A stretch of DNA of 64,000 nucleotides from Diadema setosum. Its lineage: Eukaryota > Echinodermata > Echinoidea > Diadematoida > Diadematidae. This document shows positions 1 to 13,900 of this stretch, piece by piece (position 1 is the stretch's first letter; every line of letters starts with the position of its first letter). Position numbers and translations under genes: made by a program. The notes beneath the pieces are model-generated. The model was not told the DNA's origin. It did not search any database and worked only from the letters and a program-made list of their open reading frames with translations. The DNA lies in contig CM067070.1 of NCBI GenBank assembly GCA_033980235.1, positions 999,001-1,063,000 of the forward strand. Reading direction: 5' to 3'.

Positions 1-2573
1 AGACCGTGTATCGATCATCACTGATCAATACATCCCCACGTCGGTGTTTTCATGTTGTGCTATCGCATCGTTTGGAGAACCCTGTACTACACGATTATAT
101 CACAAACAACAGTCATTCGTTATCGTTTGAATCAATCCGACCGACTCTGAGCATATAACAAGTATACAATATGTTGTACGTATATACTACCGCAGTATGT
201 GTGGTTGACAGGAATGTGTTGGAAGGCATGATGTAATTGAAGGGGTCGGTGCAATATAGTGATATTGTAAACCCACACTGTAATTTGTCAAAATTGAGTT
301 ACATGCGTTTTTATAATCTTTATCCTTCATTCTAACCTCCTTGAAAATATAATATTTGAATTCAACCAATAAGATGGTAAGAAATGCATGTATTCATGTT
401 TTATTAATGTACAATGTATGTAGTACAGTGTATAATGTCCTTTCCAAAGATTCAACAGCGATTATCTCAAAATGACTATTGTGTGGGTTAGCACCACAAA
501 AATGTATATTGCACCGACCCCTTCACGTCAACCCGATATACACTTTACTCAATATGTCACCGTAAAAAAAGCTCCGAACATATTTATCAACACTCATAAG
601 ACCCTCAAACACTGGATGAATGTAGGCCTACAGCTACATTAGCTGTACCAAGTTACACTACACGATTGAAGGAGGAAGATTATCCTGAAGAAGAAGAAGT
701 TAAAAAAAAAGGATTCACGGTGGCCAGACTTTCACTCATCACTGTGCGATATTATTTCATGGTTGTCGAGTCAAAATAAATGATAATGCTCCACCCCCTG
801 CACATAAAAAGGAGGAAGAAAAAGAAAAGAGAGAAGAGGGAATATAATAGCGACAGAAAAAGGCTATAAGTACAAACTACACTTCGATTTCCAGGACAAC
901 TCTTAAATTCATGGCCGTCTGTATCAAGCTGTGCATCAGATTTCGGCATTCCGGGTCAATGACGTTTTAGGAGTCAAAGGTCATAGAATCCTACACAAAG
1001 GATCACCGTCTGACATTAAAGGAATTTAACAACCTCGCACGTTGATGCAAATGGGGGAGAGAGATTCGTCATAGAGTGAACTTTTCTAGAGGATTAACCA
1101 CAATAATGTCGACTGCAGTCCTTGCTGCAAGAAACCAAGGCAAAACTGTTCTATTTTTGAAGCTGATACTGATTGCAGGACTCACTAAATGCAGGTTAAA
1201 CCCCAGACACAATGACTGCCATCACTGGTGTGGGCGCAACTGTTATTCATCGCTTGATTTCTGATTACTATACAGCTGTACAAGGGAAATACACACACTG
1301 CAATGTTACAGCTATGTCTGTGTGCAGACACTGCTCTTTAGTGGTATCTTTAAGTTGTGACTTATTCAAACACAGAGTATGACTGATAGACATTGTAAAA
1401 ATTCACCAAATAAAAACACTGGTCTTTAGTTCCCCTCAACAAGAACAACTAAGAATTTTGATTTATAGATAAATAATCACATGCGCTTACAAAAATAGTT
1501 GTAGGCTTCATGCAGACATAGACTCCGTAAATATCAAGATATATTTATATACATATATATATATATATATATAATTTTTTTTTTTCACAATGATTTTGAA
1601 AAAAAAAATATACTTGATATGAGTGGTTTGCAAAAAAAAAAAGAAAAAAAAGAAGGAAGAAAAAAAGTGCACCAACTTTTGTTCGCAAGGAAAGTTTACA
1701 TTGCGTCCATTGAAAAAAGTGCACCAACCATTTTCACCATGTCTGGTCTTTTTAAGTTAGAAACACGTTCTTTGTTTGCTTAAATAGAGAGAGCTAATAG
1801 AGTTGAAGTTGTGACCCTATTTGTTTAAAAAATGTAACCAGAAAAGTCATGTTTGCCGTGTAGGGGAGACTTCGAACACTGTGTGCGATTATTTGCAAAC
1901 TCACGCTTCTTTTAAAAGACTGTGAAAGATGTTTACAAGCACTAAGAAACGAAGATGATTTCACGGATTAGGCAGAGGGAGAGAGAGAGAGAAAGATGAT
2001 GATCAAAGTAGTTCCAAAGACGAAACGGAAAACTATGTTGTTGGTTTTTTTTTTTCAGATAGTATACATGTAAGTACTCTAGTTGATGTGAAAGCCTTAT
2101 TTACATATTAAGATGTTGACTTACATGTATCTTCATGATAATGAAATCATATTATCCATTGCGGAATTCAGTCAAGGATATTACAACGTTACATATCAAA
2201 CGCCTTTGATTAACTTTTCTCAATCATCTCTTTTTCTTTCTGTTTTTCTCGGACCCCTTCAATGGATCATCTTCTATCCATCCTCCTGGCCATCTTCTAT
2301 TCTCCTCTCTCTCTCTCTCTCTCTCTCTCTGTCGTTCTCTCTTACCATCTTTATATTTCCTACCCATATAAACACATTCCTACCCCGCTCTCACGGTCTT
2401 TCTTGCACTCCTCTCTGGCTCAATCTGTCTTCTCTCATGTAAATATTCTTTTCTTATCCTCCTCCTATTTCTACATTTTCCAACTTCCATTATCTGTCTC
2501 CGTCTTCTATCTACCCCTCTCTCCTTCTCCATCACCCTCTTTCTCTTCCTCTCTCTCTAAATGTTAACCTTAG
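1..2573. other. upstream or first-intron sequence of the NCAM-type gene, no exon recognised
   Basis: The first recognisable exon, at 2574, starts with the last two bases of a codon and lacks a signal peptide, so this stretch is probably intron and the first exon probably lies before position 1. It holds an inverted-repeat element (about 237-527), a (TA)n run near 1547-1573, A-rich and T-rich tracts near 1574-1680, and a long CT-rich pyrimidine tract (about 2280-2570) leading into the acceptor. A short open stretch from an ATG at 1106 has a hydrophobic segment, but its only GT (1195) gives a phase-2 end that does not fit the phase-1 acceptor at 2574. Confidence 0.6.
237..527. mobile_element. 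hairpin-type MITE, about 290 bp
   Basis: The left arm (about 237-282) contains GAAGGGGTCGGTGCAATATA and then AACCCACAC. The right arm (about 479-527) carries the reverse complement of both blocks in the expected order, with a few mismatches. The roughly 195-bp middle has no open frame of note. Paired arms around a short AT-rich core are typical of a non-autonomous DNA transposon. No target-site duplication could be fixed by eye, so the family is unassigned. Confidence 0.6.
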
Positions 2574-3872
2574 ATGCCCTTACCGTGAATCCACCGGGGT
2601 CGTTGACCTTACAGGTCGGCGGATCGGGAATCCTGACCTGCGAGAACTTCGATGTAGACGGACCCCAGCCAGAGTGGGACGACCCCTACGGTGACCCCAT
2701 CTATACCAGTTCCGGAGGTCAGTCAAACTTTAATACTAAATGGATAATGGAAAGAATTAGAACTCCACTTCCGCAAAGGTTTGAATGTAGAGACTAAAGT
2801 TTGTTTGTTTGTTGTTGTTTTTTTTGTGTGTGTGAATGAAGACAACAGAGAAATACATGTAGACTGTTGTAATCACTCCCTTGTATTTTATTGTTTGTTT
2901 GTTTATTTACATTGTTCGACCTGGTCAAATAAACATGGTCTGAAAGGAGGCTCATTCTGCAGGATGCTTCCCCCCGAAAAATTTGATAATTTTCAAGCTT
3001 TGACTGGAGAATTCATTCATTATGGAATTTACCCTATGTCCTTTGTGCTGCATAAAAAATCACGACTATCACAATTGATAAGTCTTTGTCCTCCTTGATT
3101 TTCACATGTAAATCTTTGGAACAGTGATTGGTATCACTCCTTTCACTTTCTCACTTCAGATATCGTAATCTCTTTCCATAAAAGAAGAATGCAGAATATT
3201 GTTAGCTCTTTCATTGGATTAAACTGATGTAGGATGTCCTTATAGTATCAATTTGTCAACTGTACAGATATGTCAGAGTGATTATAGCTAATTATACTGT
3301 TGTGTTATTTCATGTTTTTTATTTTCCGTAAAACATAATCATTCAGTTATTCAAATGTGTTTATTTTGACTAAAAATTATTAAGTGCTTTTAGTGAACGA
3401 CCACAAACGTAATTCTTCGTACAGTATTCACTCATAATTCTGCTAAACGGCGGAAGCTCTCATGTGCGAAGCTTATATTAAATGAAAAGAAAGAGTGTGA
3501 GAGGAAAAAAACAAAAACACGTAAATCGACGTAATATCCGCAGATTTGTCTGGCGCGCCAAAGTGAAAATTTGGCATCAGTCCCAAAATCTTATGAATGG
3601 ATTTAGAATACGCTTACACTGAAGAGCGCTTTCAGTTCCAGTGTACATGTGTATGATAGAATTTACAAAATAATTATGAGATATACTTTACTATCCTGGT
3701 TAACAATCCACAGGATCCGGCAACCGTGTGTACATCACAAACTCCATCGACCCCACCGACTTTCACAAAGTGACCAGACTTCACCTGACCAATGTAATAG
3801 TCAGCGATGGGGGCGGCTATTCGTGCAGGGCTCCAGGTCATCAGACGCAGTCGAGGATCGTGATCGTGCAGG
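2574..3872 (+). CDS. ncam: NCAM-type gene, exons 1-2 in window: Ig domain 1
   Basis: Exon 2574-2717 begins after a long pyrimidine tract and TTAG; it carries the B-strand cysteine (GILTC) and the C-strand tryptophan (PEW). Exon 3714-3872 carries the F-strand motif D-G-G-G-Y-S-C and ends in IVIVQ. Both outer boundaries and the intron between are phase 1, the usual arrangement for an Ig domain split by one intron. The intron (2718-3713) holds T-rich sequence and no recognised repeat. The upstream ATG at 2561 lies in the intron pyrimidine tract and is not a real start. Confidence 0.9.
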
Positions 3873-4702
3873 GTGAGTGAGGATATCCATATGATCGAAA
3901 GAAGAAGAATTAAAAAAAAAAAAAAAAAAAAAAAAACATTGCTCAGATCATCTTTCCTTTTATCGTCATCTTCTAGCGATATCTACCAAAACAGTCGTAT
4001 CAAAAGACCCGAATTACGAGATTTCAGAAGGATTTAGGTTTAAACATATTGTTTTAACAGTTTTTAATAAGGAGACGGTAACAACGGCAACCTGAAATAG
4101 GCTTTTTTTTTCTTCAACCATATGGTAAATATATTTGTTTGTGAAAGAAGAACACATTTCTATGAAATCATCAATCAGTCTCATTCAGGATATTTGTTCA
4201 TTATCAAAAATTTACCATTTTATATTTTGGTTCATACATTATTCTTCTTCAATGTGTCTGTGTTGCACAAAAAAAGCATCAGTCTACCTACCTTTCCATT
4301 CACCTATCTACAGTCATATTTGTGTCTATCTATCAGTCGATCTATTTATCCATCTTTCCATCTATCTATCTATCCTGCTATCTATCTGCTTGTCTGTCTA
4401 TTTGTCTGCAAATGCCGATCTTTCTGTGTGTATCTATCTGTCTATATTATATATATATGAAGAGTTTGTTTGCAAAAACCGATAAGTCCATATTTGTCAA
4501 ATGGAGATATTTGCGATTAAAGGTCAAGAAAAATAAAGGGAATAATAAGAAAATTTTTGCTTCTTTTGACCATAACTTCAAAAATATACCTTTATATGTA
4601 GTGACCAATATATCATTTAAAAGGTATTATTTTGTACTTTATGACAGAGACCGTACTTCAAAATCTCCAAAAATGGACTTATCGGTTTTTGCAAACAAGC
4701 TC

Positions 4703-4753
<51 letters not shown>

Positions 4754-7700
4754 GTCTATCTATCTATCTATCCATCTACATCTTTCCATCTATCTATTTG
4801 TTTTATCTATCTCTCCATATCTCCCATCTATCTTAACGTCCCACCACCTGTCTATCTTTAATTCTTCCCACTCTCCATACCTGTATCCTATAGTAAAGCT
4901 CTCCCATTAATACACGGGTCGAAGGATAAGGGATCATACTGTACCCTAGTCTCCACCCCTCATACCATACCAGTCGAACAGGTGCCAATCCACTTTCACC
5001 AAAACGCCTTGTTTTACTTGTTTTCACCCGATCTAGAGCTCATTCGTTTCACGCGCCAAGAAGAGGAGCAGAACCAGCGACTCATCTTCAACACGACTGG
5101 CACGTTGTTCTGCACGGCCGAGCCCCGCGACACGCTGGAAATTGCCTGGTCCAAGGACCGCGACTCCGTCGATCCGAGAGGTACGATTGCGCCGTGCTAT
5201 ACTTAGTATTTTTATGTCATTGCTAATAGCTTTTATACAAATGCGTTTTCAAGCAGCCACGCTACTCCCTAGCAACTAAGAATCAAAATAATGCCTCCTA
5301 GATCGCATGTAACTTCGTAAAAGGAAATCAACTTTATAATATCATTGATGTATAATAGAGAATTTTAACTCTTGGCAGACGTACTGTAGCTAGTTTATAG
5401 AGTGCTCTGGGCTTAAGGACTCCTTAATAATTGTGTTTCACGAAATTTTACGTGTGTTTGTCCTTGAATGTAGCAGGGAGGTGGGAACTTCCCACCTCCC
5501 TGAATGTAGATATACATTTTGTAGTTCTAGAGGTTGTAAAGAGTTTACCAATTATCATTTTTTCTCATTCCCTGATATACCAATAAGGTGTCCCTCTTCA
5601 GGTCCCATGCTTGTTCATTTTGGATACTTGCCAAACATTTGTACGAATATAATCATGATGCATAATACTTTTAATTCAGTGACCTTGTAAGAGCATGTAC
5701 TGGTTTCTGAAGAATTTGTGTTAGTCAAAAGTAAAGCACGGACTCCCTTGTCCTTCAACTCGCTGTAATACCTCTCTGAATTTTTTTTGACAGACATCAA
5801 GTATTCCATCGTGTTCGGTCAACTCACGGTACACAACATCATCGAGGCAGACCAAGGGATCTATACGTGTAGTGCGTACTACCCGAACAGCGGCTCGACC
5901 TCCGTTCTCGACATCAACGTCGTGGTCCAAGGTAGGTGGCTATGTCTGTTGTACGTCCCAAGGAAAATGAAGTTGGGGAGGGGGGGGGGGCTAGATTAGC
6001 TTGAAAGGAAACCCTTAGGAGGAGAAAAGGGGATATTGCAAAGTCTAAAGATACACAGAGTTGATAGTCGTCACTGATAAATAGATATCACTGACTGCCA
6101 GTCGTTTGAAGTGATAAAGGGTGCCTGCCACCCTATCCAAGTATAGTGAAATGTTCATAATCCTAGTGAAACGTTCATTATCCTAGTCAAACAACCAACA
6201 ATGATTATTTTTGGTTAATCTAATATGTTTAAATAAAACGAGCAGAAAGGAATGAATTAGTAACAGGATAATCTCCACATTCTCATTGTCACAGTGCCCC
6301 CAACCTGGGAAGTCGCGCCAGGAAATCGGGAGGAAGTGGTAGGCACCACGGTGGTCATTCAATGCCGTGCTCGAGGGAACCCACCCCCTACCTACACCTG
6401 GACGGACCGAACGGGAGCGGTGGAGCGCAACATCACAAACGACGACCCGCGGTACTCGCTGTCAGACGACGGAGAGTTCCTCACGATTAACAATGTAGAA
6501 CTCCCGCAAAGTGGCAATATCTTCGTCTTTGAGTGTACGGCCAACAATGATCCAGTGGGCTCAAAATTTAGGTACGAATAGTTATTGTTTTTTTGAACTT
6601 TTTTTTATCGACGTTGATTTTAAGAGACGAAAGTGTTGTTAGTATCATTTTCTGCCATGCCCTCAGGCTTGAAATAGTTCATTTGTCATTTTGTCTCCGA
6701 TGAGAAATAAAAAAAAAGTTTGGACTTTTTGCTTTTCCCCTCCTCTCCTACGAACTACCACAGGACATCAATCAGCAAGTCGTTTCTCTTGACCGTACTC
6801 GTCCCACCCACACTCAACCAAGCCGTCACTATTGTCGTGTCTGAAGAGCGCCCCCAGACGGTCAGCTTCCAGTGCGCCAACACACAGAGTAACTCCGAGG
6901 CCACGTTGTCATGGCGACGAGATGGACTGGAGCGTGAGGACGAACTTTTCCTCGGGACACAGGTACGTTCGTTGCAATACAGGAGGCTGCTATATCTAAT
7001 TTTGTCGAAGTATTATTTGCAAGTGCATAGTAATGTAAAGTCTATAAAGTCCGTCAAGCACATGAATTACATTCCTATAAAATGCTGCTTACAAGTTGCT
7101 CACAAGCGGCCATTCAAACCGAGCCATTTTGGCTTATGTCACTTCTTCTGTCATGATAGTTGTGATTATGATACTGCAATGCAATACAATGAATGCCTGA
7201 TGTGCTCTTATAACAATAATGTTAAGGTCTTATTTACCCGGGGTAGCCTCTTCAGTGTTACCACAGCTCTACCAGGGGACCCTGCCATTATTATTACCCT
7301 AGCGTTGCCAGGTACCCATCTATACACCTTGATCGAGAGTGACATGGTAGGTAAAACATCTTGTCCAAGGACGTCAGCACTGGGCGGGATTTGAACTCGG
7401 GTCCTCCGATCGGGAGTCGAGGGTCTTATCCCCTAAGCCACAGCACCCCCATCTTCTCATGAGGATTACAGCGCTTACAAATCCCCCCAAGAAAATACTT
7501 TTATATTATATAAGTATAAACATGATTGTTGTCATTGTCATTATTGTCTTGTTGATTTTCATACTGTTTCAGCCGGATGATTCCCGTGTGGTGGTCACAA
7601 GGGATGACCAGACTGGCGCCCTCACACTGACCATTGAGAATGCCCAGAGAGTCCACGAGGGCCAATGGAGCTGCTTCGCGGAAAGCCGAGCTGGAGAGTT

Positions 7701-7887
7701 CTATGTACACCACATCCTGAGAGTAGAATGTGAGGATATGATAATGAAGAATCTTAATTTCTTTAATCTAAAAATCGAAGTGTTAGTAAGTTTAAGATCA
7801 AATTTAATGTATCCATCAGTCATCCGTCATGCCATTTTATTGAATAGAGTTCTCATATTGATTACAACAGTTCAAGTCCAATAGGCG

Positions 7888-7960
<73 letters not shown>

Positions 7961-10900
7961 GAATTTAGTTGGATGAAATAAGATGTAATAATTACTGGTA
8001 CATCATTTCGGCCTTCGATGAATTGAAATCATATAGGAGTCGGAATTAAAGACATTGCATTGTAATCATTCGTAATTGCTCATCTACCTGTGGTTATTTT
8101 ATTCTATTTATTTATTTATTTTTTTGCTGTTTGAACATAATTCTGCTGCATATATTTGTAATCTGCCTCTTCTTCTGGGCAGCGTTCGATCAGAAAACCA
8201 GGATGATCACAATGAGAAGTCATAGCATTGGTAGCAGTCTTAGGAGAGAAACGGAAGAGGAGGAGGAGGCAGGAAAATGATAACGTTTATAGTAATAAGA
8301 ACAACGGAAGATAAAGATAGGGTGATTGCTGGGAGGATGACGAGAATGACAAAGTATAGGCAAACCACGAAACTGAACATTTTATATTCACATTTATTGC
8401 CGAGGTTATTTCCGGGTTTTGCCTTTAACTCAACGGATAACAGAATTTCGTGGGATATCTTCCGAATATCATCGATTTTCGTCTTTCAAAAAAATTAACT
8501 AACGCGTATTTTCGTGTTGAATTTTTAGATGCACCGATCATTGATCAGACCAGAACGCCCTATCGGACGATATCGTGGGAAGGTAATCCGACCAACCTGA
8601 CGTGTGCTTTCCTTGGATACCCTAATCCTACGCTCAGATGGTTCCGGAACAACTATCGGTTGAACGAGACCGATCACATTGATTTCCTATCGAATCTCCC
8701 AACTGGCGTGACGATTGTTCACGTGAGTACTAACAGCAAGCCGATTTTATATTAGAAGTGCATGGCGGTTTACGGATCTTTCATACCATCCCCGGACCTG
8801 GTTTGATTCCATTTTAAATCCATCTGCTTTTAACAAATCCATCTGAATAGCTGGAATCAAAGGTAGCGTGATTAGATGTTCGTAGGTTTTGCAAGCCCAT
8901 GTGAAAAAAGGAGAAATGTAGACAAAAATTAGATTTTGTTAATAAAGTTAACACTTATTCCTTCACTTATTGCATCAGAAAACGTGCACCAAACCGATGA
9001 CAACAGAGTCTCGTTCCCAATGACAGATTGGTTCCCTTCTAACTCTGTGATGAGTGACAAGATGTCTTTATAAATTATTAGTCTGTATAAAATATTAGAT
9101 CGCTATTGTTCCTTATTTCTTGCCCACAAATCTAATTCCTCATGTTGTTTATTCTTTGAGAAGAAAAGACTAAGAGAATTCCTTTTTAAGGCCTGACGCA
9201 GATGCACTAGCATGCACCCCTTTGGAAAATAATTAACATCCATTGTCAGTAGCTGTGTTCATACTAAACGTATTTCTTTACCAGGGTTCGTAATGAATAT
9301 GTCTGTATGTGATTTACGTTTTTTTCGAAAGGAGGAGACACAAACAATTTAAAAAGAGTACACAGCAGAGGTCGTTATCCTTAGTCTCTTCTTTACCTTT
9401 GTCACATGTCTGATAGATTGTTCCTCAGCTGGAAGACTTCGGAGCCTATTTCTGTGAGGCGAGAAACTCCGAGGGATACCTGAGATATCGTCAGGAACTG
9501 ATCAAAGCGGGTAAGATCGGCGGGAGGGTGACTCGGAGGTTCTGATGGTTGATTCGCTTCGTGCTGCTGTAGACCTGCTGACTAATATGATTGATTCAAA
9601 TTCTATCCATACCATTTTTACGACAGAGATGTTCTTAATGATCAGAGAGCATGCACAAGGGTTGTAGAGTATTGCCCAACACAAGAACTAATAACAAATT
9701 GCTTCCAGAGATTATTGTATTTAGATACAATGTGTATGTGTAAATGGATGGTACAGCTCGTAGCTGGGTCCTGAGAAGAAAAAGAAAATATGTAAGATTT
9801 TTAACTCTGAATGCTCTCTTAGATTGGCCTATTCAATAAGGCTGAGGAGCAGGGATATTCCGGATAGAAGACCCTTCAGCAATTTTTGTTGGGACACATC
9901 TAAGTGTGTATTTGAAAGTGGAGGAAAAAAAAATAACACACACACGGCAACCCCAGACAAGATAAAAAATAGTGACCCAATAGTTATTGTTCAAAATGAA
10001 CAAGCATTGCTGTTATGAAGTTGATATCATTGGCTTACCATCAGTAAAGGCACAACGGTATTCTGGTAGATACTAGGAAGGGATTTAAAGTCATACTTTC
10101 AGGTTTATGCCGCCTAATTTATAAACCTATTAAAAGATTAGATAATCTTATATCTGGAATTGTCAAGAAGAAGAAATCACACGCAGCAGAGAAAACTAAA
10201 TGTCATGCCGATTGTGAATGAATTTATCTTGAAGAGTTACGTCTTTCAATGTGAAGAACACTGATTTAAATTGGGCCAGACCTTAACCGGTCTTTGTACA
10301 TTCACAGATAAAACCCAGGAAGAGAATTATTTATCACGTGTCACATGTATACAAAATATATCAGATAAAGTGCACCCCCCCAAAAAAAAGTGTCGTAGAC
10401 AAGCTGTGTATCGACATAAACTATTACAGTGTTCCCTGACTGCCGACATTTCTTCCCCCTGCAGCAAAGCCCTCCAGGCCGCTGGCTTTGGAGGTTCGCG
10501 ACGTTAGCGCTTCAACCATCAAGATAAGATTTTACCCACCAACCGACGATGGCGATCTACCGATTACCGGATATGTCGTCAGTTACTGGATCCGATTCAA
10601 CGTCCGGGCAGAGAACTACATCTACGATAATCGTATGTTGATCGATACCCGTCCTTCACTCGACTACGCCATTAACATGGTGGCTGTGTTAAATCAGTGA
10701 GACAAAGGGCAGACGATTGGAAAACTAGTGGCTTCATAGAAGTTCAACCTAGAATGATAATGTTCTGAAAAAGATATCAATTTGATTCAGTTCAGTTCGT
10801 TGTAATTCTATTCAATTTAATACATCTCAATTCATTTCAATTCATCTAGCGTAGATTTTTTTTTCTCTTTTTTTTTTCCGTTTTGGCAACGTATTATTCC

Positions 10901-13900
10901 GAATTCAATATTTCTTGTATGTTATTTTGCTCATTGTTGGGTTTGTGTCAACCTAATTTCAAAATATATTGTACCACAAATAATAACATTGCATCATTAA
11001 TGTGAAGGTATCCTTTTAAACAAGCCCATTTGCCTCTCATGATTCACTTTGTATGAGGTCGCCACCTATGTCGCTATATGTGAAACTTAAGTGTTTATTA
11101 ACATAATTACTTTTGTTACATAAGTGAAATTAATTCCTTATTACATGTCCGAATTTGATGATGTTTCAGCCATTCTTCCTGTACATCGTATTTGCTTTAT
11201 TTGATAAACACAACTTAAACATGGCGTGGTATACTCTTTACTGTTGACATTATCTTTATTAGTTTGCATACCCTTCGTAATATATTCAATAAATAAGTAT
11301 TCCATTTTGTCATACCATCCAATCATATTTTAGAAATCATATTACTTGTTATGTAACCTGTAAGGTGTTGCCTATTTGGAACCAGTCTCATATTGTGTTT
11401 TATAGACACTACCAACCATCAATTTGCTTGCAATGTTCACCTACTTGCGAATTTATTTACACCACCTGATTAAAAAAATCGAAAAGAGAGCACAGTCATG
11501 CGGATACAGCCTCACACAAGTATGTATTTTATATATCAGTCAAACGCATTTTAATGTATCACCATGGTTACAAGTTGTGTCTATCACAGTATGCCTTCTG
11601 CCCTTCTTGTTTGTATACTAACGTTTCCAGCCTATTCCGATGTCGATCTTTGCCGAGATATACTGGCGCCCCCTAGCGCCGGAGCCGAGCTAGAGTGTTT
11701 CGATTCCTGTGAGAACACGCTGCAAATCTGCTGCCCGTTTGGAACAAGGAGACTGTGTGTGGATAGGCCCGTCACGCAGGAATGTAAGTAGGGCAGTACA
11801 TAGCTCAGAAATAGGCACACGCCACCTCTCTATTGGTCCTTGCATGCCAAAAGTCTCTGGTGTATTTTTCCCTAACATTGCTTCTGGAGAACGTGATTAT
11901 TCTGTCCTAATAAAAACTGAAGTACATGTACTTCTTTACTCGCCCCAGTCAGGCCCCAATGGACATGTGAAGTTTCACTGTCCATTCTCTTTTCCTTTTT
12001 TTTTTTTATGTTTGTTTTATTTGATTTGATTTGTTTTTTGTTTGTTTGTTTGTTTGTTTTGGGGGGTCTTTTTCACCTACATCATCTATTTTTTTTAACC
12101 ATCTACAATCCGTAGTGGCAGACGATAGAGATAAAACAAGCCACCATTTATTGCAGCAGCGCTCTCTCTGTTGTACGCTACGAAGGTTAAGCTAATTAAT
12201 TACAATTATAGAGAACGGCTGGTTCTGTTTTTTCTTTCATTTTTCATAATGTTGTTTTCATACCTTTTCTTCAATGTTAAATGTCTATATATTGTATAAA
12301 AAAAAATCTGACTATTTTTTCATTCCATTCAGACACCGAAATTCTACTTGTTGGACTAAGCGCACAGAGTATTTATATCGTCCGTGTAGCGGCAATGAAC
12401 GACCTGGGTACAGGGGAGTGGACAGAGAACAAAACAGTCAACACCGATGTTTTCAGTGAGTAATCATGTAATCATGAAGTCATGTTGTCATGTAGCCATG
12501 CATTCATGTCAATAAACAGTACCACAACTCCCTGGCCATCCTTTCACGTCATTATCAACTATCTCATGAGTACCGGCGTGTACGTTCTAATAGAGGTTCT
12601 TTCTTCTAGGAGATGTTGATATTGTAAAAGTCTTTGAGGAAAAAAAAAAACCCGAACAATTAGTGATTAGTCAGTTGACGAGTATTTGGAGTGCAGTGAC
12701 TTGCATTGAACCCACATTTCACAGAACATACCGTTGATGATTGAACATGTATTATCAAGCGACTCTATTGTCGTTTTCATTTAGTCTCATTTGAATCTGA
12801 ACACACGTGTACAGTAGCAAGAGCGAATCCTGTGACGGAAAACGATTAGAGTAAAGCGAGGGATCATAGACTTACAAAGGTCTTACCGCTATCAACTATT
12901 CCATTAATTTGTATTGTCTTAGACATGTATGGATATGTTTATCTTGGTATGTATGTATATTTGTATGAAATCCTTCATTATTTCATTTCTCAACCTATTC
13001 ATTCTTGAGTTATTATGTTTGTTTATTTACTTGCCCAGCAACAGTTAATTCACGTAATCATTAAGTTTGTTTAGTCAATTGATTACCTCATTTGTTAATG
13101 CGTTCTTTGATACACTTCTAAAGCAAAAGATTATTGATTTTATTGCCGCTATCCTCTCGATAGGTAAACCCGATATGCCGACGATAATTTCCCGCCCGGA
13201 GTCGGACAAAGGTGACGAGTATACATTGAGATGGGAACCACCGATCAACGATGGAGGGTTGGATATCGATCGATACCTCATAGCATATTCTCAGGTACAG
13301 TGTATGACATGACCGAACTAGGGAGTGGCAGTGTGAGACTCAGTCATATTCGGTTATTTTTTTTTTGTTGTTGTTTTGAAGGGTTTGGAAAAGGGGTTGG
13401 TTATCATGTCACTTTTACTTCTCAATCACTAAGTAGACACTCCATCACTTATCACTAATGACTAATGTAATGTCAGTTAAATGGGACGTACGCCCCCATT
13501 GTCCACCTGTTTCTGGCTTTGTTTTCTTCTCTTTTCGTCAGTTATTTGTGTTTGAAATAGAGACCATAATTATTGTATGTATTAACGTCTTCTCCTACTC
13601 TTACTGGGCTTCGACTGTTCAACTTTTTATATTAACCCTTCCCTAACTCAGTGTTCATCATTAGCGTCATTTACTCCTCATTGCAGTTATTCTTTTCTTC
13701 CTCTACTTTCTTTCTTTAGATCTATTCCTTTTGACATCTTCATGTTTTTTGTTGTGCCTTCCACCAGTTTAGCTATAACACTGTACTTGCACATCGTGGA
13801 TACAATGCAATAATATAATAACAACACTATGTGGAAGAAACAATGCTTCATCAAATGGAGCTAGAGATCCAATGTTATGAAGAAAATGCGATGTTGTGGT

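Noticed and set aside
1076..1264. Possible signal-peptide exon of the NCAM-type gene (hydrophobic stretch after an ATG at 1106)
   Set aside because: The only usable GT gives a phase-2 end, which does not match the phase-1 acceptor at 2574, and the donor is poor.
2561..2573. ATG at 2561 as start of the adhesion gene
   Set aside because: It lies in the intron just before the acceptor. There is no signal peptide after it, and the exon enters in phase 1.
4457..4707. An 83-codon frame open in all three copies of the 251-bp MITE
   Set aside because: The copies differ at only a few bases, so shared openness is expected without selection. The frame starts and ends inside the inverted ends and resembles no protein.
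7386..7450. A functional minus-strand tRNA gene
   Set aside because: The cloverleaf arms do not pair well enough by eye and it is joined to the SINE body.
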